From Actinoplanes sp. SE50/110 (lineage in GTDB: Bacteria > Actinomycetota > Actinomycetes > Mycobacteriales > Micromonosporaceae), in assembly GCF_900119315.1 (NCBI RefSeq), contig NZ_LT827010.1:3505001-3569000 (forward strand): a DNA stretch of 64,000 bases, written 5' to 3'. Both the position numbers and the translations under genes were made by a program. The notes under the pieces were generated by a model. That model saw only the letters and a list, made by a program, of their open reading frames with translations, ran no database searches and was not told the DNA's origin. Positions within the stretch are counted from its first letter, which is position 1; each line of letters starts with the position of its first letter. Below are positions 1 to 7,777 of the stretch, one piece after another.

Positions 1-1
1 C

Positions 2-910
2 AGGTTCCTGACCCTCAACTACGCCTATTCGGCGTACGGGATCTGGTATTCGCGCAAGCTCTTCGAGGCGCGCGGCTGGAGCTATCCGCGCACCTGGGAC
101 GAGATGATCGCCCTGTGCCGGCGGATCAAGGCGGCCGGCATCGCCCCGTGGACCTACCCGGGGGTGCATGCCCGATACATGAGCTGGCCGATCCTGGCGG
201 CCGCCGCCAAACTCGGCGGCCTCGGCGTGCTCAAGGCGATCGACAACCTGGAGCCGGGCGCCTGGCGCCACGAGGCGGTGCGGACCGCCGCCGAGGCGTA
301 CCGCCAGCTGGCCGTCGACGGATTCCTGCAGCCGGGCGCCGCCGGCATGGACCACATCCAGGCGCAGACCGAATGGTGCCGGGGGCGGGCCGCCTTCGTC
401 TCCTGCGGATCCTGGCTGGAGAACGAGATGAGGTCGGTGACACCGCCCGATTTCGCGATGACCGTGGCACCCACCCCCAGCTTCACCGCTACCGACAGCA
501 TGCCGTTCACGGCGTTCCGCGGCACCGGCAGCGAACCGTTCATCGTCCCGGCGAAGGCGAAGAACGTCCGTGGCGGCCTGGAATACCTGCGCATCATGCT
601 GTCCAGGACGGCCGCCGCCGCCTTCACCACCCGGGTCGGCAGCCTGACCGCGGTGGCCGGCGCCACCGGGGGGCAGCCGCTCAGCGCCGGGCTGACCGCG
701 GTCACCGCGATGGTCGACGCGTCCCGGGGCTCGGCGTTCACCTGGCTCTACGCCACCTACTACCGCAAGCTGGAACGGGAACGGGTGAACGCGGCCACCC
801 TCGACCTGCTGACCGGGCGCTGCACCGGCGCCCAATGGTGCGACCGGATCCAGCGGTCCGCCGACGAATGCGCCGCGGATCCGGGTGTCAAGAAGTACCA
901 GCGGGTCTGA
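2..910 (+). CDS. NgcE-like sugar ABC transporter substrate-binding protein, 5' partial
   Basis: The reading frame is open from base 2 to a TGA at 910, giving about 302 residues. The start lies outside the window. The sequence reads as the C-terminal two thirds of a family 1 extracellular solute-binding protein. The segment YGIWYSRKLFEARGW and a downstream TWDEM are typical of NgcE, the binding lipoprotein for N-acetylglucosamine and chitobiose in streptomycetes. It is followed after one base by two MalF/MalG-type permeases, so it is the first known gene of a sugar importer operon. No ATPase gene is present, as expected for systems that share MsiK. Substrate is inferred by resemblance only. 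The signal peptide is outside the window. Confidence 0.85.
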   Translation, partial: RFLTLNYAYSAYGIWYSRKLFEARGWSYPRTWDEMIALCRRIKAAGIAPWTYPGVHARYMSWPILAAAAKLGGLGVLKAIDNLEPGAWRHEAVRTAAEAYRQLAVDGFLQPGAAGMDHIQAQTEWCRGRAAFVSCGSWLENEMRSVTPPDFAMTVAPTPSFTATDSMPFTAFRGTGSEPFIVPAKAKNVRGGLEYLRIMLSRTAAAAFTTRVGSLTAVAGATGGQPLSAGLTAVTAMVDASRGSAFTWLYATYYRKLERERVNAATLDLLTGRCTGAQWCDRIQRSADECAADPGVKKYQRV

Positions 911-911
911 G

Positions 912-1817
912 ATGCGCGGCAGACGACCGTTCATCGCGGCCTTCCTGATCCCGTCCCTGCTGCTGTACGGCGTCTTCGTGGTGTCGCCGTACGCGCAGGC
1001 GTTCCCGATCGCCGGCACCGACTGGGCGGGGCTGTCACCGTCGTACGACTTCGTCGGCCTGGACAATTTCCGGCGGCTGCTCGGCGACGCGTACTTCTGG
1101 ACCGCGCTGCGGCACAACGGGCTGCTGCTCGTGCTGCTGCCGGTGGTGACGATCACGCTCGGACTGTTCTTCGCCTCGATGATCAGCGTGGGGGGACGGG
1201 GCGACCGGGCCGGGATCCACGGCGTACGCGGCTCGGGTTTCTATCGGGTGGTCTACTTCTTTCCGCAGGTGCTGTCCGTGGCCATCGTCGGCGTGCTGTG
1301 GAAACAGATGTACGGGCCGAACACCGGGCTGGTCAACGGAACACTGCGCGCGATCGGCCTGGAACGGTTCACCACGCCCTGGCTCGGCGACCCGCGGTTC
1401 GCGTTCTGGTGCGTGTTCGCCGTTCTCGTCTGGATGAACGTCGGCTTCTACGTGGTGCTGTTCAGCGCCGCCATGCAGGCCGTGCCGCGGGACCTGTACG
1501 AGGCGGCGCTGCTGGACGGCGCGAACCGGCTCACCACCCTGGTCCGGCTGACCGTGCCGCTGCTCTGGGACACCATCCAGGTGGCCTGGGTGTATCTGGC
1601 GATCATCGCGATGGACGGATTCGCCATCGTGCAGCTCGTCACCGACGGCGGCCCCGGATCGGCGTCCGACGTGGTCGGCCTGCGGCTCTACCGGACGGCG
1701 TTCGGCGACGGCCGCTTCGGCTACGCGTCGGCGATCGGGGTGGCGATGTTCTTCCTGACCCTCACCGTGGCCGCGATGTTCCTGCGGGTCACCCGCCGGG
1801 AGACGGTGGAGCTGTGA
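912..1817 (+). CDS. Sugar ABC transporter permease (MalF/NgcF type)
   Basis: This 301-residue integral membrane protein of the binding-protein-dependent inner-membrane component family forms the import channel with the next gene. About six hydrophobic segments are visible, the first at residues 5-25. The EAA loop that contacts the ATPase reads EAALLDGANRLTTLVRLTVP near residue 197. The ATG at 912 follows the upstream TGA by one base. A possible earlier GTG at 885 would overlap the substrate-binding gene and is less likely. The stop overlaps the GTG of the next permease, which indicates translational coupling. Sugar specificity is inferred from the NgcE-like neighbour. Confidence 0.88.
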   Translation: MRGRRPFIAAFLIPSLLLYGVFVVSPYAQAFPIAGTDWAGLSPSYDFVGLDNFRRLLGDAYFWTALRHNGLLLVLLPVVTITLGLFFASMISVGGRGDRAGIHGVRGSGFYRVVYFFPQVLSVAIVGVLWKQMYGPNTGLVNGTLRAIGLERFTTPWLGDPRFAFWCVFAVLVWMNVGFYVVLFSAAMQAVPRDLYEAALLDGANRLTTLVRLTVPLLWDTIQVAWVYLAIIAMDGFAIVQLVTDGGPGSASDVVGLRLYRTAFGDGRFGYASAIGVAMFFLTLTVAAMFLRVTRRETVEL

Positions 1818-2647
1818 GCGCGCGCCGGCCGATCCTGTCGCACCTGTTCCTGATCTGCTGGGCGGTGCTGACCACGCTGCCGCTGCTGTGGGCGGTGCTC
1901 AGTTCGTTCAAGAGCGACACCGAGATCCTCACCGACCCGTGGCGCCCGCCGTCCCGGCTGCGCTGGGAGAACTGGACCCGCGCCTGGACCTCGGCCCACC
2001 TCGGCCGCTACTTCGTGAACAGCGCGGTGGTGGTGACCGGCGCGCTGACCATCACCATGCTGTTCGGCGCGATGGCGGCGTACGTGCTGGCCCGCTACCG
2101 GTTCCGCGGCCATCGGATCGCCTACTACGCGTTCGCCGGCGGCATGATGTTCCCGGTCTTCCTCGCCCTGGTGCCGCTCTTCTTCGTGGTCCGCGACCTG
2201 GGCCTGCTCGGCACGCTGCCCGGGCTCACCCTGGTCTACGCCGCCTATTCGCTGCCGTTCACGGTGTTCTTCCTGACCGCGTTCTTCCGCACCCTGCCGG
2301 GCGCCGTCGCCGAGGCCGCGATGGTCGACGGCTGCGGCCACCTCGGCCTGTTCTTCCGGATCATGCTGCCGATGGCCCGCCCCGGCCTGCTCAGCGTCGG
2401 CATCTTCAACTTCCTCTTCCAATGGAACCAGTACGTGCTGCCGATCGTGCTGATGCAGGGCGAGGGCGCCGAGAGCCGGTGGGTGCTGGCCCAGGGCCTG
2501 ACCGCGCTCGCCGTCAGCGAGGGTTACCGCGGCGACTTCAGCGGCCTGTTCGCCGGCATGACCATCGCCATGCTCCCGGTCCTGGCCGCCTACCTGATCT
2601 TCCACCGTCAGGTCCAGAGCGGCCTGTCCGCGGGCCAGCTCCGCTGA
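1814..2647 (+). CDS. Sugar ABC transporter permease (MalG/NgcG type)
   Basis: This 277-residue second permease subunit is the partner of the upstream MalF-type gene. The GTG start overlaps the previous stop as GTGA. The first hydrophobic helix (ILSHLFLICWAVLTTLPLLW) begins at residue 7, and the EAA loop reads EAAMVDGCGHLGLFFRIMLP. The hydrophobic pattern fits six transmembrane helices. Length is normal for the family. It ends the operon: the following 580 bases carry no gene and include a strong hairpin. Function as a carbohydrate channel is certain at family level. The exact sugar, N-acetylglucosamine or a disaccharide, is inferred. Confidence 0.88.
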   Translation: MSARRPILSHLFLICWAVLTTLPLLWAVLSSFKSDTEILTDPWRPPSRLRWENWTRAWTSAHLGRYFVNSAVVVTGALTITMLFGAMAAYVLARYRFRGHRIAYYAFAGGMMFPVFLALVPLFFVVRDLGLLGTLPGLTLVYAAYSLPFTVFFLTAFFRTLPGAVAEAAMVDGCGHLGLFFRIMLPMARPGLLSVGIFNFLFQWNQYVLPIVLMQGEGAESRWVLAQGLTALAVSEGYRGDFSGLFAGMTIAMLPVLAAYLIFHRQVQSGLSAGQLR

Positions 2648-3232
2648 GCGGAAGGTGGCGGCCGGATCAGCTCAGCCTGCCTGCCGGCCCGATGACCGAT
2701 ACCTCGTGCGTGAGGCATCTGACTCGTCGCCCGCCGGCCGGGAACCCGGTCCTGGTCGGGCTGGCGGCGTTGGCCGACGTCCGGGTGTGGATCACTGGCT
2801 GAAACAGTGATCCACACCCGTTCATCCGGACCGAGACCGCCGAGGGGTTTCTCGAATCACCTGCCCGATGGAAGCCGCATCCTGACGCGGAACACCTCGC
2901 CAGGCTTCCCTGAGGTCCCTCCGGAAATGCACGAGCACCTCCCGGCCAGGGCCGACAAATCCTGTTGAGGACCCGAAGTCGGTCGGTGACTCAGAGACGT
3001 CGTCGATCTGGTGTCTTACTCGCGGACGCCGGTCTCCACCGCCCGGATACCGAACCGCCGGCTGACCGGCATCGGCCTCGCGTTGCGCGGTTACGTCGCT
3101 ATCCTCGCCGTCACCGCTACGCAAATGACCTGGCCGTGACCAGGTGAACTTTCCCGCTTGGCACTCGACGGGCAGGTGTCGGACCCCTATCCTGACACCT
3201 CGGAGAACACCGGGGTAACGGAAGGTCACGCG
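2648..3232. other. Gene-free interval downstream of the sugar importer
   Basis: I find no convincing gene here on either strand. Open frames are short, lack ribosome binding sites and encode no family I recognise. The interval holds the long perfect hairpin at 2782-2820 and, at its right end, the leader of the STAS gene with a GGAAGG-type ribosome binding site at about 3219. Confidence 0.6.
2782..2820. terminator. Perfect 16-bp stem-loop, candidate terminator
   Basis: CGGGTGTGGATCACTG at 2782-2797 pairs perfectly with CAGTGATCCACACCCG at 2805-2820 across a 7-base loop. It lies 135 bases after the sugar permease stop. There is no T-tract on either side, which is usual for actinobacterial terminators. 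The distance from the stop and the perfect stem leave open a mobile-element end or an RNA processing site. Confidence 0.5.
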
Positions 3233-3556
3233 ATGACGACCACCACGGTCGACGTCAACACCAGCACCGACGGCACTCTCATCATTCATCCGCACGGCGC
3301 TCTCGACGCCACCGACGCCGTCGGACTCAGCCGCACCCTCGTGCAGGCCATCCGCCGCACCCGCCCACTGCGTCTCATTCTGGACCTGGCTGACGTCCAC
3401 GATCTCGACCCGATCAACCTCGGCACGCTCGCTGCCGCGTGCCACCTTGGTGATGATCACCAGGTTGCCGTGTTCCTCGACCACAGCTCAGCACGAATCG
3501 CCGAAGAACTGACCGAAGCGGGTGTTCCCCGACACCGCCTGCGCAACATCATTTGA
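3233..3556 (+). CDS. STAS-domain protein (anti-sigma factor antagonist-like)
   Basis: The 107-residue single STAS domain resembles SpoIIAA/RsbV, which bind and release anti-sigma kinases. The ATG at 3233 is chosen because GGAAGG lies about 9 bases upstream; an upstream in-frame start at 3158 lacks one. In the usual phosphorylation loop (D-S-S-G in SpoIIAA) this protein has D59-P60-I61-N62, so the phosphorylatable serine or threonine is missing. It stands alone without an adjacent kinase gene; another STAS/ATPase pair lies at 48.6-49.4 kb. It may act as an unregulated antagonist or in another STAS role. Domain assignment is good, partner unknown. Confidence 0.75.
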   Translation: MTTTTVDVNTSTDGTLIIHPHGALDATDAVGLSRTLVQAIRRTRPLRLILDLADVHDLDPINLGTLAAACHLGDDHQVAVFLDHSSARIAEELTEAGVPRHRLRNII

Positions 3557-3792
3557 TCCATAGGGGGCGTCCCGCCACGGTAAGCCGGTCCGGACCCGCC
3601 ACCGGATCCCGTCGATGACAATCGCATGGTCCATCTGCGGGGCCGATCGCGACCTAAGGCCAGTGGAGTCGGTGGTCCCAGTGGGGACGTAGCGGCGTCA
3701 CGAATGCGGAGCGCTGAGACTCCGGCGGTGGGGAGTTGACGGAGCTCGACGGCGTGGTCGGGACCAATCGTGCCGTTCAACCGCAGGGCGAC

Positions 3793-3924
3793 GTTGTTCG
3801 GGCCGCAACGTGGCTGCCTGACATCCGCGACATCCTGACGTTGATCTTCGACCGGGCAGGGCATCAGGTGCTCGCCGCCGGGGGCGGACTCGCGGCGCTG
3901 CGGGTAGCCAGGAGCCGTCCGACA
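3793..3924 (+). pseudogene. Relic of a response-regulator receiver domain
   Basis: The frame reads LPDIRDILTLIFDRAGHQVLA followed by AAGGGLAALRVARSRP, which resembles alpha-1 to beta-2/alpha-2 of CheY-like receivers (usual form: D-D-D-P-D-I-R-D-L then G-H-x-V). The acidic pocket before it is replaced by RAATWL. Similarity stops before the phosphoacceptor aspartate, and the frame then runs into unrelated sequence. There is no proper start or ribosome binding site. I interpret it as a decayed fragment of a regulator gene. It was read by eye, so confidence is moderate. Confidence 0.45.
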
Positions 3925-4010
3925 GCGTCCTTCGGTCGCCGCGGGCACAGCGCCTCGTCGGTAGTTCTCCGCAAGGCGCTGGGCGGTGCTGCAGAGAGCT
4001 CGGACTTGTC

Positions 4011-4841
4011 TCAGTGTGGGCGTGTGGCCGGGTGTTGGCGTCGGGCGAACAGGATTGCCACGATCGCGATGAGCAGCGCGGCGGAGGCGGCGTAGCGGTC
4101 GAGGTTGAGGCCGCCTTTGGCGATGGGTTTGTCGAGAAAGTCACCGACGACGGCGCCGAGCGGGCGGGTGAGGACGAAGGCGGCCCAGAACAGCAGGGTG
4201 CGCGACAGCCGGGTCCACCGGTAGGCGGCGGCGAGGATGGCCAGCAGAGCGGTGAACAGCAGGGCGCCGCCGGTGTATTCGAGGCCGATCGTGTCGGCGG
4301 TCCAGTCGCCCAGGGCGGTGCCGAGGGTTTGTGAGAACAGGATGGTGAGCCAGTAGAACGCTTCGGTGCGCGGGGTCTGAATGCTGGTCACGGCGATGGT
4401 GCCGGTGGCTTTGTACCAGAGGGCAAAGGAGCACGCCAGACAGATGACCAGGATGGTGGTGCCGCCAGGGTAGCCGAGTCCGAGGGACCGGTCGACGTAG
4501 TCGGCGATCGTGGTGCCCAGGGTCGTGGTTGCGACGATGGTGAACCAGTACACCCATTGATGGAACCGTGTCGCCCGGACCTGCAGGATGACGGCGGCCA
4601 CGAACACCACCGCGAAGATCATGGTGCTGACCAGGTAGCCCAGGCGCATGGACATGGACAGCGAGTCGCCGCCTGTCTCGCCGAGAGTGGTGGCCAGTAC
4701 CTTGACAACCCAGAAGCCGACAGTGACGGCCGGGACTTTGGCGATGAGATCGCGCAGTCCGTCCTCCGTCTGGTTATCCAGCGGGTTCGCCGTCAGCGGG
4801 TCTGAGGTGGCTCGGTTGGCGGGTGATCCGGGCTGCGACAT
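4011..4841 (-). CDS. COG4705-like membrane protein with four internal repeats
   Basis: This 276-residue polytopic membrane protein has a hydrophilic N-terminal tail of about 40 residues and eight or so hydrophobic segments. The sequence repeats four times a motif of the form T-L-G-x-x-x-x-D: TTLGETGGD, TTLGTTIAD, QTLGTALGD and RPLGAVVGD, each at the end of a helix pair. This pattern is typical of the uncharacterised membrane-anchored proteins of COG4705. The repeated glycine and aspartate suggest a pore or ion-binding site, which is inference. It ends just after the receiver relic. The 600 bases upstream carry its promoter region. Confidence 0.7.
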   Translation of the reverse strand: MSQPGSPANRATSDPLTANPLDNQTEDGLRDLIAKVPAVTVGFWVVKVLATTLGETGGDSLSMSMRLGYLVSTMIFAVVFVAAVILQVRATRFHQWVYWFTIVATTTLGTTIADYVDRSLGLGYPGGTTILVICLACSFALWYKATGTIAVTSIQTPRTEAFYWLTILFSQTLGTALGDWTADTIGLEYTGGALLFTALLAILAAAYRWTRLSRTLLFWAAFVLTRPLGAVVGDFLDKPIAKGGLNLDRYAASAALLIAIVAILFARRQHPATRPH

Positions 4842-5467
4842 GGTGAACTCCGCTCGCTCGTTGTGGCGATCGTGACTGGCCGGAGATACGCGGGGGATGC
4901 ACGCGCAGTTCAGATGAGTTCAGGCAGGTCGGAGAGCTGCATTCTGCAAAGGTAGATGAGATCTCAGAGGAATTGCGGCTTTTACTCCTGAAGCGTGACT
5001 TCAGTGGGATTGCGGGCCCGCGATGCCGCCGACGGGAGACGGCGTGGCCTTGCCGCCGGGAGTCGGCGGGGATCGCTCGGTGGGGAAGGCGGGTCAGCGC
5101 GCCGCAACGGTCAGGGCAGCCGGCAGTGGTAGTCGGGGGAGTTTGCACGTGCGTTCGGCCTGACCGGAAGCCGCGACCCGTTTCATGAGGGTCAATCTAA
5201 ATGGTGGTTACATAGATGTCTATAGATGTATAGATGCGGTCCCGCTGCTCGTGTCGGCTGGGTTGCTCAAGGCGTTGGCCGGCATGTCCACCGTGAACTC
5301 CACGGCCCGCCTGATCGCCGAGGCGCCGGTCGTGGGCTCGTGACGGGCTACGGCCGGCTCCTACCCGTACCTGCTGCGGGAGCCCGCCGTCACCGCCCTA
5401 CGCAACGTGTCCTGACCCGGGGGGTCAGGGACGCGGCGCCGCCGCGCCGGGGCGGCAGAAACGGAGG
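4842..5467. other. Gene-free region with short TATAGATG repeats
   Basis: No supported gene lies in these 626 bases. At 5211-5236 the octamer (T/C)ATAGATG occurs three times, starting at 5211, 5221 and 5229, inside a locally AT-rich patch; this may be a regulator site or promoter. After it, 5233-5340 reads in one frame as VPLLVSAGLLKALAGMSTVN before a stop, possibly a gene relic that I cannot identify. The left part holds the leader of the COG4705 gene. Confidence 0.5.
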
Positions 5468-5875
5468 TCACCCCAGTGCAGCGTGGAGCAGGGTGCCCAG
5501 GTCGTCGAGCTGGGTGGGGGTGAGGGCGGCGAAGGACGTCGCGACGACCTCGTCGGCGAGCTGCTGGCCGGCGGCCCGCAGGCGTTCGCCCTCCGGGGTG
5601 AGGCGGTGTCTGACGGCCCGGCCCGGCCCGGGCACGCGTTCGATCAGGCCGCGGTCGACCATGCGGGTGGCCAGGGAGCCGAAGGACTGGTCGGTCTGGA
5701 AGGTGCGGACGGCCAGGTCGTGCAGCGAGGCGTCCGGGTGCCGGTGCAGGTGGCGCAGGGTGTCCCACTGGGGCAGGGACAGGCCCAGTGGAGCCAGTGC
5801 CGCGGTCAGGGCGCGGTGGTGGCGGTGCTGGAGGCGTTTGACGGCCAGGGCGACGTCGGCGGGGCGGTAGGGCAC
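5468..5875 (-). CDS. MarR-family transcriptional regulator
   Basis: The 135-residue winged-helix repressor is read from a GTG at 5875. The core WDTLRHLHRHPDASLHDLAV, then FQTDQSFGSLATRMVDRGLI (recognition helix) and the RAVRHRLTPEGERL wing are textbook MarR. Length is typical. It is divergent from an alpha/beta hydrolase 87 bases away, with a 38-bp palindrome between them, so it probably represses itself and the hydrolase and responds to a small ligand. The start is the first good codon; the ribosome binding site is weak, so a short or leaderless mRNA is possible. Confidence 0.88.
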   Translation of the reverse strand: MPYRPADVALAVKRLQHRHHRALTAALAPLGLSLPQWDTLRHLHRHPDASLHDLAVRTFQTDQSFGSLATRMVDRGLIERVPGPGRAVRHRLTPEGERLRAAGQQLADEVVATSFAALTPTQLDDLGTLLHAALG

Positions 5876-5906
5876 CGGTGGATGGTAACTCGGGAAACTC
5901 AGGTTG

Positions 5907-5944
5907 CGTATATAAGCTTCCTTATCTAAGGTTCCTTGTATACG
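5907..5944. promoter_or_regulatory. 38-bp imperfect palindrome, probable MarR operator
   Basis: The palindrome is centred at 5925/5926. Outer arms are CGTATATAAG and CTTGTATACG (9 of 10 matching); the inner core is CCTTATCTAAGG. Fourteen of 19 positions are complementary. It is AT-rich against a GC-rich background and contains TATATA and TAGATA elements that can serve as -10 boxes for the MarR gene. It fits a binding site shared by the two divergent genes. Confidence 0.7.
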
Positions 5945-5962
5945 AGACAGGGGAGCGACACC

Positions 5963-6682
5963 ATGACCGAGATTCTTCTGGACGACCGGGGCACCGGTAA
6001 GCCGTATCTGCTGCTGCACGGCGGTGGCGGGGTGGCCACCATGGCGGGGCTCGCCGGCCGGCTGGCCGCGCGACCCGGGACGCGGGTGCTGCTGCCCACC
6101 CACCCCGGCTTCGCCGGCACGGTCCAGCCCGACGGGTTGCGCTCGGTGGGCGACCTGGCCCGGGCCTACGTCGCGCTGCTCGACGAGCGGGACCTCACCG
6201 ACGTGACCGTGGTGGGCAACTCGTTCGGCGGCTGGCTGGCCGCCGAGATCGCGCTGCTGCGCAGTCCCCGGGTCAGCGGCGCGGTCCTGATCAACGCGAT
6301 CGGGATCGAGGTCGCCGGGCACCCGGTCGCCGACGTCGGCGCGATGACCCCGGCCGAGCTGGCCGCGCACGCCTGGCACGACCCGTCCCGCGCCCCCAAG
6401 CCGCCGGCCGCCGGGGGCACCGGCCCCAGCCCGGACATCCTGGCGCTGGTCGCCTACACCGGCCCGGTGATGAACGACCCCACCCTGCTCGACCGGCTGC
6501 GGACCCTCGACCTGCCGGTCCACGTCATCTGGGGCGCCAGCGACCGGGTCGTCGACGTGGCGCACGCCGAGGCGTTCGCCGCCGCGCTCCCGCAGTCCAC
6601 CCTGACCGTGCTGCCCGGCTCCGGTCACCTGCCGCAGCTGGAGACGCCGGAGGAGCTGGTCGCGGCACTGCTCGGCGACTGA
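5963..6682 (+). CDS. Alpha/beta hydrolase
   Basis: This 239-residue cytoplasmic alpha/beta-hydrolase has an oxyanion-hole motif HGGGG at 19-23, nucleophile elbow GNSFGG with Ser87, acid Asp194 in GASDR and His222 in GSGHLPQLE. The full Ser-Asp-His triad is present, so it should be active on an ester, lactone or similar substrate. The ATG at 5963 is chosen for the GGGGAG about 7 bases upstream, and because an earlier ATG at 5936 would lie in the operator. It is divergent from the MarR gene and probably its main target. The substrate cannot be told from sequence. Confidence 0.88.
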   Translation: MTEILLDDRGTGKPYLLLHGGGGVATMAGLAGRLAARPGTRVLLPTHPGFAGTVQPDGLRSVGDLARAYVALLDERDLTDVTVVGNSFGGWLAAEIALLRSPRVSGAVLINAIGIEVAGHPVADVGAMTPAELAAHAWHDPSRAPKPPAAGGTGPSPDILALVAYTGPVMNDPTLLDRLRTLDLPVHVIWGASDRVVDVAHAEAFAAALPQSTLTVLPGSGHLPQLETPEELVAALLGD

Positions 6683-6706
6683 CCACGGGCGGCGGACCGG
6701 CCGACA

Positions 6707-7777
6707 TCACCGTGGGGACACCGGCCGGCCGAAAACCGGGAAGCTCACCTCGACCCGCAGGCCGTCGCGCCCGGTGGACGACGCGGCGATGGTGCCGTCG
6801 TGGGCCCGCACGATGGAGCGGGCGATGGCCAGGCCGAGCCCGGCGCCGCCGCTGTGGTCGATGCGGGCGGCGGCACGTCGGCGGAACGGTTCGAACAGGG
6901 CCGACACCTCGTCGGGCGGGATGTCGTCGCCGGTGTTGACGATGATCAGGGCCGGCTGGTCGCCGACCCGGATGTCGATGGTGCCGTTGGGGCGGTTGTA
7001 CTTGACGGCGTTCTGCACCAGGTTGGTGACCAGGCGTTCGAGCAGGACCTGTTCGCCGAGCACGATCCGGGGCGCGAGCGTCGTGCTGACGGTGAGACCG
7101 TCGTCGGGAACGCGGTCGACGACCGCGGCGACGATCTCGTCGAGGCGCAGCGGGGTGCGGGACATCAGACCGCGGTCGCTCTCGCTGAGCACGAGCAGGC
7201 CCTCGATGAGCCGCTCGTTGCGCTCGTTGGTCTGCAGCAGCTGGGCGGTGAGCAGGGACAACTGCTCGCCGGTCAGCGGCTGGCCGAGGCTGACCTCGAT
7301 GAGCGTGCGTTGCACGGCCAACGGCGTACGCAGCTCGTGGGAGGCATCTGCCGCGAAGCGGCGTTGCGCCTCGTAGCCGACCGCGATCCGGTCCATCATC
7401 TCGTTGATCGCCCGGCCGAGCCGGGCCAGGTCGCCGCCGCCGTCGCCGGTCCGCAGCCGGTGCCCCAGATTCTGCGGGCCGACGTCGGCGATCAACGGGA
7501 CCATCTCGCGCAGCGGGCGCAGGCACCAGCGGAACAGCGGCACGCACCCGCCGATGATCACGGCCAGCACCAGGGCTTCGCTGAGCAGCCGCGGAATGCT
7601 GGGGTGGCGGAAGAGCTGCACGCAGAGGTACGACGTGTCCTCCGGGGTGCAGGTCCACGGTACGAAACCCCACACCAGGGCCAGCAATCTGGCGCCCAGC
7701 CAGGGCACGAACTGGGCGGTGACCAGCAGCACCGCCCCGGCGAGCAGCATCCGCCGGGCGGGCGAGCCGGTGGTCAC
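6707..7777 (-). CDS. Sensor histidine kinase (HAMP, HisKA, HATPase_c)
   Basis: This 356-residue membrane kinase has transmembrane segments near residues 10-38 and 64-85 flanking a short extracytoplasmic loop with two cysteines (43 and 52), then a HAMP region. His147 in FAADASHELRTPLAV is the phosphoacceptor. The N box reads LVTNLVQNAVKYN and the G boxes GLGLAIARSIV. The GTG start overlaps the stop of the regulator gene by GTGA, so the two are coupled. The short sensor loop suggests detection of an envelope signal. It is convergent with the alpha/beta hydrolase gene. Confidence 0.9.
   Translation of the reverse strand: MTTGSPARRMLLAGAVLLVTAQFVPWLGARLLALVWGFVPWTCTPEDTSYLCVQLFRHPSIPRLLSEALVLAVIIGGCVPLFRWCLRPLREMVPLIADVGPQNLGHRLRTGDGGGDLARLGRAINEMMDRIAVGYEAQRRFAADASHELRTPLAVQRTLIEVSLGQPLTGEQLSLLTAQLLQTNERNERLIEGLLVLSESDRGLMSRTPLRLDEIVAAVVDRVPDDGLTVSTTLAPRIVLGEQVLLERLVTNLVQNAVKYNRPNGTIDIRVGDQPALIIVNTGDDIPPDEVSALFEPFRRRAAARIDHSGGAGLGLAIARSIVRAHDGTIAASSTGRDGLRVEVSFPVFGRPVSPR

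Noticed and set aside
4973..5188. Small plus-strand frame before the TATAGATG patch
   Set aside because: Basic, Arg-rich translation with no recognisable domain and no ribosome binding site.
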